Positions 30,893-40,118 of a DNA stretch of 64,000 bases are shown here, one piece after another. The DNA is from Pseudoxanthobacter soli DSM 19599 (lineage in GTDB: Bacteria > Pseudomonadota > Alphaproteobacteria > Rhizobiales > Segnochrobactraceae). A model generated the notes under the pieces. The model ran no database searches. It saw only the letters and a program-made list of their open reading frames with translations, and was not told where the DNA came from. The stretch covers positions 1 to 64,000 of the forward strand of contig NZ_FRXO01000003.1 of assembly GCF_900148505.1 (NCBI RefSeq), given 5' to 3'. Every line of letters begins with the position of its first letter. Position 1 is the stretch's first letter. A program made the position numbers and the translations under genes.

Positions 30893-31645
30893 CTATCCCG
30901 CCTTGTCCGAGGGTGGGAACAGGAGATCGATCTGTGCGGAGAACATCGCGCCGATATCGAGCGGCTCCGCCGGGTTGAGGATGCCGTTATAGACGATGCC
31001 GACCCAGATGGGCCCGACCAGAAGCTGCGGCAGCCGCACGAGCGCGTCGCAGGCGAGTTCGCCCCGCGCCCGGGCGCGCTCGGCATGGCTGCGGATGTGG
31101 TCCATCAGCGGCTCGAACACCCCGGTGCGATAGATTTCCGCCAGGAAGGGGAACTCCGCCCCCTCGGAGATGACGAGACGCGCCACCGCGGCGCGCTGGG
31201 CGAACACGGCGTTGGTCATCACCGGCGCCAGCGTGCGGCGGAAATAATCGCCGATCCGCTCGCCCGGCTCGATCTCGCGCTCCTCCGCCGCGGCGAGCAC
31301 GTCGCTGACGATGTGGCGGACGACACCGGCGAACAGCGCCTCCTTGGTCGGGAAATAAAGATAGGCCGTGCCCTTGGCGAGGCCGGCCCGCCGGGCGACA
31401 CCCGCCATCGTGGCACGCGAGAAGCCGTGCTCGAAGAACTCCTCGGCCGCCGCCTTGACGATCGCCTCGCGCGTGCGCGCCGTCTTTTCCGGGCTCGGGC
31501 CGCGCGTCTTCGCCGGCGCCGGCTCGCTGCACGGCGGCTTGCCGCCGGCCGCGCGGGGGTGCGCAGCCTTGCCGCGTTCCACAGCAGCGCCGGCCCTCGC
31601 ACGGCTCCTGCCGGCACCGCCCGCCTGTTCATCCGCCGCGTTCAA
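30893..31645 (-). CDS. TetR/AcrR-family transcriptional regulator
   Basis: A 250-residue regulator. TTG at 31643-31645 is the preferred start because GGAGGAA lies 6 nt upstream; an upstream ATG (31705) falls inside the palindromic operator. After a basic, low-complexity region of ~50 residues, the helix-turn-helix is IVKAAAEEFFEHGFSRATMAG then VARRAGLAKGTAYLYFPTKEALF, characteristic of TetR. The helical C-terminal half is the ligand and dimer domain. It is divergent from an MFS transporter gene, with a perfect 12-bp inverted repeat between them, so it most likely represses both itself and the pump. Confidence 0.93.
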   Translation of the reverse strand: MNAADEQAGGAGRSRARAGAAVERGKAAHPRAAGGKPPCSEPAPAKTRGPSPEKTARTREAIVKAAAEEFFEHGFSRATMAGVARRAGLAKGTAYLYFPTKEALFAGVVRHIVSDVLAAAEEREIEPGERIGDYFRRTLAPVMTNAVFAQRAAVARLVISEGAEFPFLAEIYRTGVFEPLMDHIRSHAERARARGELACDALVRLPQLLVGPIWVGIVYNGILNPAEPLDIGAMFSAQIDLLFPPSDKAG

Positions 31646-31683
31646 CGTCCCTTCCTCCCGATTGCGTACCGGATACCCATTGA

Positions 31684-31711
31684 CTTTAAATGACCACACG
31701 GTCATTTAAAG
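31684..31711. promoter_or_regulatory. perfect inverted-repeat operator between tetR and MFS gene
   Basis: CTTTAAATGACC (31684-31695), spacer ACAC, GGTCATTTAAAG (31700-31711): a perfect 12-bp inverted repeat, AT-rich against the genome. It lies 39 nt upstream of the regulator start and about 100 nt upstream of the transporter start. Size and symmetry fit a TetR-family operator. Confidence 0.85.
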
Positions 31712-31811
31712 CATCGTTGCTTCCGATGCCATGTGCGACCGCGCCTCTCCCGCTCTCCGGCGACCGCCCTCGCATCCCCGTTCACACCGTCCCCATTCGT
31801 GGAGCCGAACC

Positions 31812-33032
31812 ATGGTCGCTGCCAGGCCGGTCTCATGGCTGCCATTTCGCGTCATCGCCCTTTCCCTCGTCATGGGAACGATGGGCGCGACCATGGCGAG
31901 CCCGCTGTTTCCATTCTACGCCGATCTGTGGGGACTGGCGGCGAGTTCGATCACCATCGTGTTCGTCTCCTACATGATCGGCGTGATGGCCGCCTTCCTG
32001 TTTCTCGGCCGGCTGACCGACCGGCTCGGCCCCGTGCCCGTGCTGCGGGCGGCGCTGCTGCTGATTCTGGGCGGCCTGTCGCTGTCGGCCACGGCCGGGG
32101 GCCTCGGCTCCCTGATCGCGGCGCGCTTCGCCATCGGCATCGCCTCGGGCATGGTGACGACATCGGCAACGGTCGGCCTCGTGGCGTTCGAGCCGCTGGG
32201 GACCGTGCGCCGGGCGCCGCTGATCGCCTCGATGACGACGATGGCGGGCTTCGGGCTTGGACCGCTCGTCGCCGGTGTCGCCGCGCAGCTCGCCGCCTCC
32301 CCGCTGGTGACGCCCTATCTGGTGGTGCTCGCCCCGACGGCGCTGGTGTTCGGTGGCCTATTGGCCGTGCGCACCGCGGGGCGCGGCGAGACCGCGGCGG
32401 CGGGCGGCGCCCGTGCGGTTCGCCTGTCGCTGATGCCCCGCCTGGTGCTGCCCGACCGCGAGGCCCTACCCGGCTTCCTCGTCGCCTCGTTCGCCGTCTT
32501 CACCGCCTACGGCCTGTTCAGTCTGCTCGCCTCGCTCGCACCCACCTTCCTGAAGGATTTGCTGCCCTGGCACGGACCGGCCGTCAGCGGCGTCGCCCTC
32601 GCCATGGTGCTGTTCTGCTCGGCCGGCGTGCAGTTCCCCGCCCGGCGCCTGGAACCGAAGACCGGCCTTCGCATGGCGCTGTCGCTGATGGGCCTCGGCG
32701 TGATCCTGCTCGGCCTGTCGCTCGGATTGCACATCGCGCCGCTGTTCTTCGCCGCCGATCTCTCGATCGGCCTCGGGCACGGGCTGGCGTTCATGTCGGG
32801 CATCGCCATCGTCGACCGCATCGCCGGCGAGCACAACCGGGGCGGCCTGTTGTCCTCGTTCCTGTCCATCGGCTATCTCGGTACCATCGCGCCGATCCTG
32901 GCGGTCGGCTTCCTGTCCGACGCCGTCGGGGTATCGAACGCGGTCATCGCGTTCTGCGCGGTGAGCACGCTCTCCACCGGGCTGCTGCTCTCCACGGCGC
33001 GGCTGGTGCCGGTGCACGCCCGCGCCGGCTGA
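31812..33032 (+). CDS. MFS transporter, probable drug or metabolite efflux
   Basis: A 406-residue inner-membrane protein with about 12 hydrophobic segments. The cytoplasmic loop 2-3 motif GRLTDRLGPVPVLRAALLL (residues ~61-79) is the MFS motif A. GGAG lies 7 nt before the ATG at 31812. The divergent TetR-family regulator and shared operator suggest an inducible efflux role; the substrate cannot be read. Overall organisation resembles the DHA1 drug:proton antiporter group, which is inference. Confidence 0.9.
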   Translation: MVAARPVSWLPFRVIALSLVMGTMGATMASPLFPFYADLWGLAASSITIVFVSYMIGVMAAFLFLGRLTDRLGPVPVLRAALLLILGGLSLSATAGGLGSLIAARFAIGIASGMVTTSATVGLVAFEPLGTVRRAPLIASMTTMAGFGLGPLVAGVAAQLAASPLVTPYLVVLAPTALVFGGLLAVRTAGRGETAAAGGARAVRLSLMPRLVLPDREALPGFLVASFAVFTAYGLFSLLASLAPTFLKDLLPWHGPAVSGVALAMVLFCSAGVQFPARRLEPKTGLRMALSLMGLGVILLGLSLGLHIAPLFFAADLSIGLGHGLAFMSGIAIVDRIAGEHNRGGLLSSFLSIGYLGTIAPILAVGFLSDAVGVSNAVIAFCAVSTLSTGLLLSTARLVPVHARAG

Positions 33033-33179
33033 ACGGTCGCCAGCGCCGCGGAAGCCGCCCGGCAATCGCAGGTCGCAGCCGGCATTTGCGCTCGCGGCGC
33101 CGCGAGCGCGGAACGCTTTTCTCCGGACCCGGTTGAAAGAGCATAAGCGTGCTTTTTCGCCGCCGGGCCGCCGGCTTTG

Positions 33180-33207
33180 TTGACAAAGTCCATCCAATAA
33201 ATAGACA
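33180..33207 (+). promoter_or_regulatory. candidate promoter of the sulfate uptake operon
   Basis: TTGACA at 33180-33185 is a consensus -35; the -10 is poorer (TAGACA at 33202-33207, 16-nt spacing). The surrounding 60 nt are AT-rich relative to the genome, as expected for a promoter. Confidence 0.4.
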
Positions 33208-33232
33208 TTGCAGGAAATTGAATTCCCGCAAT
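33207..33232. promoter_or_regulatory. imperfect palindrome in the sulfate operon leader
   Basis: ATTGC-A-GGAA-ATTGAA-TTCC-C-GCAAT reads as an inverted repeat with matching arms ATTGC/GCAAT and GGAA/TTCC. It sits between the candidate -10 and the sbp ribosome binding site. Either an operator (a CysB-type or other sulfur regulator) or a leader hairpin. Confidence 0.5.
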
Positions 33233-33254
33233 CGCGTTTTCGGAGGGGCTCCCG

Positions 33255-34307
33255 ATGAGGTCGACACCCAAAGCCAGACCCACCCGCCGCACCGTGCTCG
33301 GTGCCATGGCAGCGGCAGCCTTCGCCGCAGGCCTCGGCGGCACGGCCCTGCCGGCGATGGCGGACCAGACGCTGCTCAATGTCAGCTACGATCCGACCCG
33401 TGAACTCTACAAGGACTACGACGCGGTCTTCGCCAAGCACTGGAAGGAAACCGCAGGCGAGACCGTGACGATCCGCGCCTCCCATGGCGGATCCGGCGCA
33501 CAGGCCCGCGCCGTGATCGACGGCCTTCAGGCCGACGTGGTGACCCTGGCGCTGGAAGCCGATATCGACGCCATCGCCAAGAGGACCGGCAAGATTCCGG
33601 CCGACTGGCGCAAGCGCCTGCCCAACAATTCCGCGCCCTACACATCTACCATCGTGTTCCTCGTCCGCAAGGGCAACCCGAAGAACATCAAGGACTGGGG
33701 CGACCTCGTCCGCGACGACGTCGAGGTGATCACGCCCAACCCGAAGACCTCGGGCGGCGCGCGCTGGAACTACCTCGCCGCGTGGGCCTGGGCCGACAAG
33801 CACTTCAACGGCGATCAGGCCAAGGTGCGCGATTACATCACGCAGCTGTTCCAGCATGTGCCGGTGCTCGATACCGGCGCCCGCGGCGCGACCACCACCT
33901 TCGCCCAGCGCGGCATCGGCGACGTGCTGCTCGCCTGGGAGAACGAGGCCTTCCTCTCCATCGAGGAACTCGGCCCCGACCAGTTCGAGATCATCGCGCC
34001 TTCGGTCTCGATCCTCGCCGAGCCCCCCGTGACGGTGGTGGACGGCAACGTCGACGCCAAGGGGACGCGCAAGACCGCGGAAGCCTATCTCGAATATCTC
34101 TATTCGCCCGAGGGTCAGAACATCGCGGCCAAGCACTACTACCGTCCCTACAAGACGGACGGCGTGGACCCCGCCTACCTGAAGCGCTTCGCCGACATTC
34201 CGCTCGTCAGCATCGATGATCCGCTGTTCGGCGGCTGGGCAAAGGCGCAGCCCGAGCACTTCGGCGACGGCGGCACCTTCGACCAGCTTTACAAGCCGAA
34301 GCAGTAA
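33255..34307 (+). CDS. sbp: sulfate ABC transporter substrate-binding protein
   Basis: A 350-residue periplasmic protein. GGAGGGG lies 8 nt before the ATG. The N-terminus has [21 protein letters not shown] and a cleavage-like AMAD, so a signal peptide with a twin-arginine flavour (TRRTVLG). Mature motifs [27 protein letters not shown] and [16 protein letters not shown] are the sulfate/thiosulfate-binding signature of the Sbp/CysP family. It heads sbp-cysT-cysW-cysA and delivers sulfate to the permease. Confidence 0.95.
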   Translation: MRSTPKARPTRRTVLGAMAAAAFAAGLGGTALPAMADQTLLNVSYDPTRELYKDYDAVFAKHWKETAGETVTIRASHGGSGAQARAVIDGLQADVVTLALEADIDAIAKRTGKIPADWRKRLPNNSAPYTSTIVFLVRKGNPKNIKDWGDLVRDDVEVITPNPKTSGGARWNYLAAWAWADKHFNGDQAKVRDYITQLFQHVPVLDTGARGATTTFAQRGIGDVLLAWENEAFLSIEELGPDQFEIIAPSVSILAEPPVTVVDGNVDAKGTRKTAEAYLEYLYSPEGQNIAAKHYYRPYKTDGVDPAYLKRFADIPLVSIDDPLFGGWAKAQPEHFGDGGTFDQLYKPKQ

Positions 34308-34332
34308 CGCCAAACCATCGCCCGCCGGCATA

Positions 34333-34358
34333 GCGCCGTCGCTCCAGAGCGGCGGCGC
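34333..34358 (+). terminator. hairpin between sbp and cysT
   Basis: GCGCCGTCGCT, loop CCAG, AGCGGCGGCGC forms an 11-bp stem with one G-U pair, followed by GTTTCC. The T-run is too short for full termination. Placed after a binding-protein gene, it may stabilise the upstream mRNA or attenuate, giving more Sbp than permease. Confidence 0.6.
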
Positions 34359-34483
34359 GTTTCCGTGCAGGCCGCAGGGCGGACGGGGAATCGACTTCAA
34401 GGGACCGACGCCCCTATTCTGGCGGCAAGCCAAATCTCGCGGCAACCACTTCCAACACCGACGCATCAAGGGCGGCATTCGAC

Positions 34484-35332
34484 ATGGCTTTTGCCAAGGC
34501 GCTGAGGCGGCAGCCGAGCATCATCCCGGGTTTCGGGCCGGCCCTCGGCTTCACCCTCGCCTATCTCGCGCTGATCGTGCTGATCCCGCTCGCCGCGCTG
34601 GTGCTGCGGACGGCGGACCTCGGCCTTTCCGGCTTCCTCACGGTCGCGACCGAACCGCGCGTGATCGCCGCGCTGAAGGTGAGCTTCGGGTCGTCGCTGA
34701 TCGCCGCCGCCATCAACGGCGTGTTCGGCCTGCTCGTCGCCTGGGTGCTGGTGCGCTACGATTTTCCCGGCCGGCGCCTGATCGACGCCGCCGTCGATCT
34801 GCCGTTCGCGCTGCCGACCGCCGTCGCCGGCATCGCGCTGACCGCGATCTACGCCCCGAACGGCATGATCGGCCGCTTCTTCGCCGAATGGGGCATCAAG
34901 ATCGCCTACACGCCGCGCGGCATCGTGATCGCGCTGATCTTCATCGGCCTGCCGTTCGTGGTGCGCACGGTGCAGCCCGTTCTGGCGGAACTCGACCGCG
35001 AATACGAGGAAGCCGCCGCCACCCTGGGCGCCGGCCGCCTGCAGACCGTGACCCGCGTCGTGCTGCCCACGATCCTGCCCGCGCTTCTCACCGGCTTCGC
35101 GCTGGCCTTTGCGCGCGCGGTCGGCGAATACGGCTCGGTGATCTTCATCGCCGGCAACATCCCGTTCGTCTCGGAAATCGCGCCGCTCCTGATCGTGACC
35201 CGGCTCGAGGGCTTCGACTATGCCGGCGCGACGGCCATCGCCGCGGTGATGCTGATCATCTCGTTCCTGATGCTGTTCGCCATCAACCTGCTGCAGGCCT
35301 GGGCCCGCCGCCGCATGGGGCAGGCGGGATGA
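34484..35332 (+). CDS. cysT: sulfate ABC transporter permease CysT
   Basis: A 282-residue inner-membrane permease with about six transmembrane helices. [21 protein letters not shown] and the cytoplasmic EAAxxxG loop [21 protein letters not shown], which contacts the CysA ATPase, place it in the CysT (CysU) subfamily. Second gene of the operon, 176 nt after sbp. Confidence 0.95.
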   Translation: MAFAKALRRQPSIIPGFGPALGFTLAYLALIVLIPLAALVLRTADLGLSGFLTVATEPRVIAALKVSFGSSLIAAAINGVFGLLVAWVLVRYDFPGRRLIDAAVDLPFALPTAVAGIALTAIYAPNGMIGRFFAEWGIKIAYTPRGIVIALIFIGLPFVVRTVQPVLAELDREYEEAAATLGAGRLQTVTRVVLPTILPALLTGFALAFARAVGEYGSVIFIAGNIPFVSEIAPLLIVTRLEGFDYAGATAIAAVMLIISFLMLFAINLLQAWARRRMGQAG

Positions 35333-35405
35333 GGCACGCCGCTTCCCGCAGGACCGCCGCCGTCCTTTCCGCCGCCACCCGTACCGACGCCTCGGACCGA
35401 CCCGC

Positions 35406-36296
35406 ATGACCGACGCCGCCCTTTCCGCCGCACCCGCCGCCGCCCGTGCCCGCGCCCGCTCCGCCGTGACCGAGGCGCCCTGGGTGCGCGTCGCGCTCGT
35501 GCTCGCCGCGCTGGCGTTCCTGCTGCTGATCCTGGTGCTGCCGCTGGCGGTGGTGTTCTCGGAGGCGTTCTCCAAGGGTGCGGAAACCTATTTCGAGGCG
35601 CTGGCGGAGCCGGACGCGCTCGCCGCGATCCGGCTGACGCTGCTGGTGGCCGCGATATCGGTGCCGTGCAACATGGTGTTCGGCCTTGCCGCCGCCTGGG
35701 CCGTCGCCAAGTTCGAATTTCCCGGCAAGAGCCTGCTGACCACGCTGATCGACCTGCCGTTCTCGGTCTCGCCCGTCATCTCGGGCCTCGTCTACGTGCT
35801 GCTGTTCGGCGCGCAGAGCCTGCTCGGGCCGTGGCTGCGCGATCACGGCATCGAGATCATCTTCGCGGTGCCGGGCATCGTGCTCGCCACCATGTTCGTG
35901 ACGCTGCCGTTCGTCGCGCGCGAGCTGATCCCGCTGATGCAGGAACAGGGCACGCTGGAGGAGGAGGCGGCACTGTCGCTCGGCGCCGGCCCCTGGGCGA
36001 CGTTCTTCCGGGTGACGCTGCCGAACGTGAAATGGGGCCTGCTCTACGGCGTGCTGCTCTGCAACGCCCGCGCCATGGGCGAGTTCGGCGCGGTCTCGGT
36101 GGTCTCCGGCCACATCCGCGGCCTGACCAACACCATGCCGCTGCATGTCGAGATCCTCTACAACGAATATAATTTCGTCGGCGCCTTCGCCGTCGCCTCG
36201 CTGCTGGCTCTGCTCGCCCTCGTCACCCTCGTCGCCAAGACGCTGCTGGAGTGGCACTATTCGGACGGCATCGCCAATTCCACCCGCCGCCATTGA
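35406..36296 (+). CDS. cysW: sulfate ABC transporter permease CysW
   Basis: A 296-residue second permease subunit. [20 protein letters not shown] and the ATPase-contact loop [21 protein letters not shown] are family hallmarks, and [15 protein letters not shown] near the C-terminus is the CysW signature. The first ~25 residues are Ala-rich and extra. It pairs with CysT in the membrane. Confidence 0.95.
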   Translation: MTDAALSAAPAAARARARSAVTEAPWVRVALVLAALAFLLLILVLPLAVVFSEAFSKGAETYFEALAEPDALAAIRLTLLVAAISVPCNMVFGLAAAWAVAKFEFPGKSLLTTLIDLPFSVSPVISGLVYVLLFGAQSLLGPWLRDHGIEIIFAVPGIVLATMFVTLPFVARELIPLMQEQGTLEEEAALSLGAGPWATFFRVTLPNVKWGLLYGVLLCNARAMGEFGAVSVVSGHIRGLTNTMPLHVEILYNEYNFVGAFAVASLLALLALVTLVAKTLLEWHYSDGIANSTRRH

Positions 36297-36324
36297 CCTG
36301 AACCCGCGCCGAGGGCATTCGAGC

Positions 36325-37482
36325 ATGGATCAGCGCGTCATTCACGATGCCAGCCTCGCCGACCGCGCCGCCGGGGCGAGCCGACATTCCGGGAGCGACC
36401 ACCTCTTGCCGACCGAACCTTCCCCGATCCATGCCGTGCCGATCGACGTGCACGTCGAGAACGTCACCAAGTCGTTCGACACCACGCCCGCGCTGCACGG
36501 CATCGACCTCGACGTGCCGGGCGGCGAGCTCGTCGCGCTGCTCGGGCCGTCCGGTTCCGGCAAGACCACGCTGCTGCGCATCGTCGCCGGGCTGGAATTC
36601 CCGACCGGCGGCCGCGTCATGTTCGGCGGCGAGGACGCCTCGCACCTCAGCGTGCAGGAGCGCAATATCGGCTTCGTGTTCCAGCACTATGCGCTGTTCA
36701 AGCACATGACGGTGTTCGACAACGTCGCCTTCGGCCTGACGGTGCGGCCCGCCGCGACGCGGCCCTCCAAGAAGGACATCCGCGAGCGGGTGCTGAAGCT
36801 GATCGATCTCGTTCAGCTTTCCGGGCTGGAGAAGCGCTACCCGACCCAGCTTTCAGGCGGCCAGCGCCAGCGCGTGGCGCTCGCCCGAGCGCTCGCCATC
36901 GAGCCCCGGGTGCTGCTGCTCGACGAGCCGTTCGGCGCGCTCGACGCCAAGGTGCGCAAGGACCTGCGCCGCTGGCTGAAGGAAATCCACGCCCGCACCG
37001 GCCACACCACCCTGTTCGTGACCCACGACCAGGAGGAGGCGATGGAACTCGCCGACCGCATCGTGGTGATGCGCGCCGGCCGCATCGAGCAGGTCGGCAC
37101 GCCCGACGACATCTACGACCGCCCGGCGACGCCGTTCGTGTTCGATTTCATCGGCGAATCCGTGCATCTCGAAGTCGAGATCCGCGGCGGCAGGGGCACC
37201 CTCGCCGGCCAGCCGCTCGATCTCGACCTGACGGGTGAGAAGGACGGACGCGCCGACGTGTTCGCCCGCCCGGTGGACGTCGAGATCGCCGCGCCCGGCC
37301 GTGGCATCGCGGCCCGCGTCATCGCCGTCCGGCGCACGGCCGGCCATCGGCTGGTGGAGGCCGAAGTCGGTGCCGGGCACCAGCGCGTCGAGTTCGCCGT
37401 GCCGGCGAGCGTCGAGGTGACGGCCGGCGCCGATGTCGGGCTGGTGCTGAACGCCTTCCGCGTCTATCCCGCCGCAGCCTGA
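36325..37482 (+). CDS. cysA: sulfate/thiosulfate ABC transporter ATPase
   Basis: A 385-residue ATPase. ATG at 36325 leads a ~40-residue N-terminal extension before [11 protein letters not shown]. Walker [19 protein letters not shown]-loop [22 protein letters not shown], signature [15 protein letters not shown], Walker [13 protein letters not shown] and the His switch VTHDQEEA are all present. A TOBE-like C-terminal region follows residue ~275. The N-terminal extension is unusual against CysA proteins that start near the first beta strand; an internal start is possible but no better ribosome binding site was seen. Last gene of the operon, followed by repeat copy B. Confidence 0.95.
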   Translation: MDQRVIHDASLADRAAGASRHSGSDHLLPTEPSPIHAVPIDVHVENVTKSFDTTPALHGIDLDVPGGELVALLGPSGSGKTTLLRIVAGLEFPTGGRVMFGGEDASHLSVQERNIGFVFQHYALFKHMTVFDNVAFGLTVRPAATRPSKKDIRERVLKLIDLVQLSGLEKRYPTQLSGGQRQRVALARALAIEPRVLLLDEPFGALDAKVRKDLRRWLKEIHARTGHTTLFVTHDQEEAMELADRIVVMRAGRIEQVGTPDDIYDRPATPFVFDFIGESVHLEVEIRGGRGTLAGQPLDLDLTGEKDGRADVFARPVDVEIAAPGRGIAARVIAVRRTAGHRLVEAEVGAGHQRVEFAVPASVEVTAGADVGLVLNAFRVYPAAA

Positions 37483-37507
37483 GCCCGGGCGGGATCAGCC
37501 GCCGAGC

Positions 37508-37623
37508 TAGAGCGCTTTCCGATCTGATGGAATCATCAGATCGACAAGAAATCGCTCCAGATTCAAAAGCTTGAGCACATCCTTATCGTTCAGATCGGTT
37601 CAATCTGAACGGGATATGCTCTA
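37508..37623 (-). repeat. dispersed intergenic repeat, copy B
   Basis: A 116-nt copy in the opposite orientation to copy A: starts TAGAGCGCTTTCC and ends GGGATATGCTCTA. Internal palindromes are GATCTGATGGAATCATCAGATC and GTTCAGATCGG...CAATCTGAAC. It fills the convergent cysA/DUF2794 gap and could act as a bidirectional 3'-end structure. Confidence 0.9.
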
Positions 37624-37625
37624 AA

Positions 37626-38186
37626 TCAGCCGCCGACGAGGTGCAGCGTGCGCTTCGGTTCGAGCACGCTCAGCACGCGGGCGAGGTCCTGGCCGCGCTT
37701 CAGGATCATGCCGCCCGGCGCCATCACCGAATAGGCGCCCTGCTTGCGGGCGAGCTTCGGATTCTTGACGATGCGATAGAGCGGCATCTCGCTGGTGCGG
37801 CGGAAGATCGAGAACACCGCCTCGTCGGCGCGGAAGTCGATGGCGTAGTCGCGCCACTCCCCGGCCGCCACCATCCGCCCGTAGATGCGCAGGATGGCAT
37901 CGAGTTCGCGGCGGTCGAAGGCGATCACGGTCCGGGCGTTCGCCGCCGTCTCCGCCTGCAAGGGCGGCTGGCCGGCAGCGCCGGCGTGAGGCTGGGCGAT
38001 CTGGGCCTGAGTGACGGGGCTCTGCGCGGTCTGACTCTGGGCGATCTGACTCTGGGCTATCTTGGGCACCCGCGCGGTGCGCGACCCGGCGCCCGTCCGG
38101 CCTGCCGCGACGCCGGACGGATCGGCGTCATCCCCGGTTCCCGGTGCTTCGCTCAAGAGCGCCTCCCGTTGTCGTGCGATTGTCAT
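37626..38186 (-). CDS. DUF2794 family protein
   Basis: A 186-residue protein. The C-terminal ~105 residues (VIAFDRRELDAILRIYGRM, then EWRDYAIDFRADEAVFSIFRR and MPLYRIVKNPKLARKQGAYSV) match DUF2794, a conserved alphaproteobacterial family of unknown function. The N-terminal part holds a degenerate repeat IAQSQ/TAQSP/IAQ (residues ~43-66). The ATG at 38184-38186 gives the shortest reading that keeps the whole conserved region. It is divergent from rlmB. Confidence 0.85.
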   Translation of the reverse strand: MTIARQREALLSEAPGTGDDADPSGVAAGRTGAGSRTARVPKIAQSQIAQSQTAQSPVTQAQIAQPHAGAAGQPPLQAETAANARTVIAFDRRELDAILRIYGRMVAAGEWRDYAIDFRADEAVFSIFRRTSEMPLYRIVKNPKLARKQGAYSVMAPGGMILKRGQDLARVLSVLEPKRTLHLVGG

Positions 38187-38378
38187 GATCGGGCGTCGGC
38201 GGGCCGGACGCAAGCCTTCGATGCGGGCTTCGCCCCCGCGGGGCACGCATGCCGGCTTCGATGCCGCCGCATTGCCCCGCCGCCGCCGCCGTGCCAATAA
38301 GCCCGTCAGCCCCCTTTGAGACGCGGTTCCACCGCCCCGCGTTCCACCACCCCGAGTTCCACGACCCCGAGTGCGCCG

Positions 38379-39200
38379 ATGACCGCCGACACGCCGAGAA
38401 GACCGGACCGCAAGCCGGACGACCGCAGGACCGAGCGCCGCCCGCCGCGGCGCACGTCGTCGACGCGCAGCCACTGGAGCCCGGGCGAGAACCGCATCGT
38501 GATCTATGGCGTGCACGCGGTCGCGGCCGCGCTCGCCAACCCGGCCCGCATCAAGCACCGGCTGGTCGCGACCCACAACGCACTGGCGCGGCTTTCCGAG
38601 GCCGGCATCGACCTGCCCGTCGCCCCGGAGGTCGCGGACCCGAAGGTGGTGGCCGAGATGGTGCCGGCCGACGCGGTCCACCAGGGCATCGCCCTCGTCA
38701 CCGAGCCTCTGGCCCCGGCCGAGGTGGGCGACCTCGGCACGGCGCGGCTGGTGCTGGCGCTCGACCAGGTGACGGACCCGCACAATGTCGGTGCCATCAT
38801 GCGCTCGGCCGTGGCGCTCGGCGCCTCCGCGCTGTTCACCACGAGCCGCCATTCCCCGCAGGAAAGCGGCGTGCTGGCCAAGGCGGCCTCGGGCGCCGTC
38901 GACCTTCTGCCCCACGCCTCGGTGCCGAACCTGCCGCGCACGCTGCGCGACCTGAAGGACGAGGGCTTCACCATCATCGGCCTCGACAGCGAGGCCGAGC
39001 ACGACCTCGAATCCGTGCCGGTCGGCGACAAGGTGGCGCTGGTGCTGGGGTCGGAAGGCAAGGGCCTGCGCGGCGCCGTCAAGACGGCGACCGACGCGGT
39101 GGCCCGGCTGGAGGCGCCCGGCCCGTTCGCCTCGCTCAACGTCTCCAACGCCGCGGCGATCGCGCTTTACGTGATGCGCCGCCGGCTCGCGGGCGGCTGA
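38379..39200 (+). CDS. rlmB: 23S rRNA (guanosine-2'-O-) methyltransferase RlmB / TrmH family
   Basis: A 273-residue SPOUT methyltransferase. After a ~35-residue Arg/Pro-rich tail, NRIVIYGVHAVAAALANP is the substrate-binding domain. The knotted catalytic domain carries motif 1 DPHNVGAIMRSAVALGA, motif 2 LVLGSEGKGLR and motif 3 LNVSNAAAIALY. The pattern fits RlmB, which methylates G2251 of 23S rRNA, though other TrmH-family targets cannot be excluded. ATG at 38379 was chosen over a TTG at 38316 as the first ATG; ribosome binding site weak. Confidence 0.9.
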   Translation: MTADTPRRPDRKPDDRRTERRPPRRTSSTRSHWSPGENRIVIYGVHAVAAALANPARIKHRLVATHNALARLSEAGIDLPVAPEVADPKVVAEMVPADAVHQGIALVTEPLAPAEVGDLGTARLVLALDQVTDPHNVGAIMRSAVALGASALFTTSRHSPQESGVLAKAASGAVDLLPHASVPNLPRTLRDLKDEGFTIIGLDSEAEHDLESVPVGDKVALVLGSEGKGLRGAVKTATDAVARLEAPGPFASLNVSNAAAIALYVMRRRLAGG

Positions 39201-39443
39201 GACGCGCGGACCGGCGCGGCGACAGACACAAGCAGCCCGCTCGACCGGCCCCGGCGATGCGGCGAACGGACGAGGCTCGCCGTTCTCCCGCCCGCGCGCC
39301 CCGTTCGGAGCGGGCCGGCCATTCAACGCCGATGCCACGGTTATGGTGCGACGGGCAAGGCGCGATGATCGGCGCCCTGCCCGCGCTCTTGCGTGTCCCG
39401 TTGGGAGGCGGGCGAGGCCCGCGCGTGCGCCGGGCCCCGGCGA

Positions 39444-40118
39444 TCAGCGGCAGAAAAGCTGCTGCCCCGAATAGCTGGTGAAGGTTCCGGTGTTCGGGTT
39501 GAAGCTGCGATAGCGCGCGGAACAGTAGCTGTACCAGGCCGGCGTCCACGGCTGCGGCGCGGCGTAGGCCGGCGGCGCGACCACCACGGGCGGCGGGGCC
39601 GGGGCCACGACGATCGGCGGCACCGCGACGCCGACGCCCCATCCGAACCCGGGGCCGCCCCAGCCGGGGCCCGCCCAGCCCGGCCCCCGCCAACCCCAGC
39701 CGGGGCCGCGCCAACCCGGGCCGCGCCAGCCAGGACCACCCCAGCCAGGACCACCCCAACCGGGGCCACGCCAGCCAGGCCCGCCCCAACCGGGGCCTCG
39801 CCAGCCGGGACCGCCGCGCCAGCCGGGCCCCGGGCCGGGGCCGCGCCAGCCGGGTCCCCACTGCACGGGAACGGCCGCGGCACGATCCGAAAGCCCAGAG
39901 GCGGTCGCTCCGGCGGACCCGGACGGCGGGACGGCAGCGCCGGAAAGCGCCGCTGCGACCGCGGGACCGGCCGGGATCGCCGCTTCGGCGGGACCGGTGG
40001 CGACCGCGGCGCCGAGGGCCGCGCAGAGCGCGGCGGCGAGCGCCCCGCGCCGGAGGACGTTCGGATGCGGGCTGCCTCTCCGCAGGACACCCCGCCGCAT
40101 CATCATGGCGACTGTCAT
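39444..40118 (-). CDS. BA14K-like secreted protein with GPGW repeats
   Basis: A 224-residue protein. ATG at 40116-40118 was chosen because GAGGATGGA lies just upstream. A signal peptide covers ~residues 1-45 (LAAALCAALGAAVA, then AEAA). Residues ~87-150 are a tandem GPGW repeat such as GPGWRGPGWGGPGW, which is also visible at DNA level as repeated CGGGGCC/CCAGCC blocks. A hydrophobic Val/Pro segment follows, and the C-terminus WYSYCSARYRSFNPNTGTF ending in C matches the BA14K motif of Rhizobiales cell-surface proteins, some of which are lectin-like. Function here is not established. Confidence 0.85.
   Translation of the reverse strand: MTVAMMMRRGVLRRGSPHPNVLRRGALAAALCAALGAAVATGPAEAAIPAGPAVAAALSGAAVPPSGSAGATASGLSDRAAAVPVQWGPGWRGPGPGPGWRGGPGWRGPGWGGPGWRGPGWGGPGWGGPGWRGPGWRGPGWGWRGPGWAGPGWGGPGFGWGVGVAVPPIVVAPAPPPVVVAPPAYAAPQPWTPAWYSYCSARYRSFNPNTGTFTSYSGQQLFCR

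Noticed and set aside
32466-34478. 670-codon minus-strand frame opposite the MFS and sbp genes
   Set aside because: His/Arg/Asp-rich composition typical of antisense frames in GC-rich DNA; sbp and the MFS gene are well supported on the other strand.
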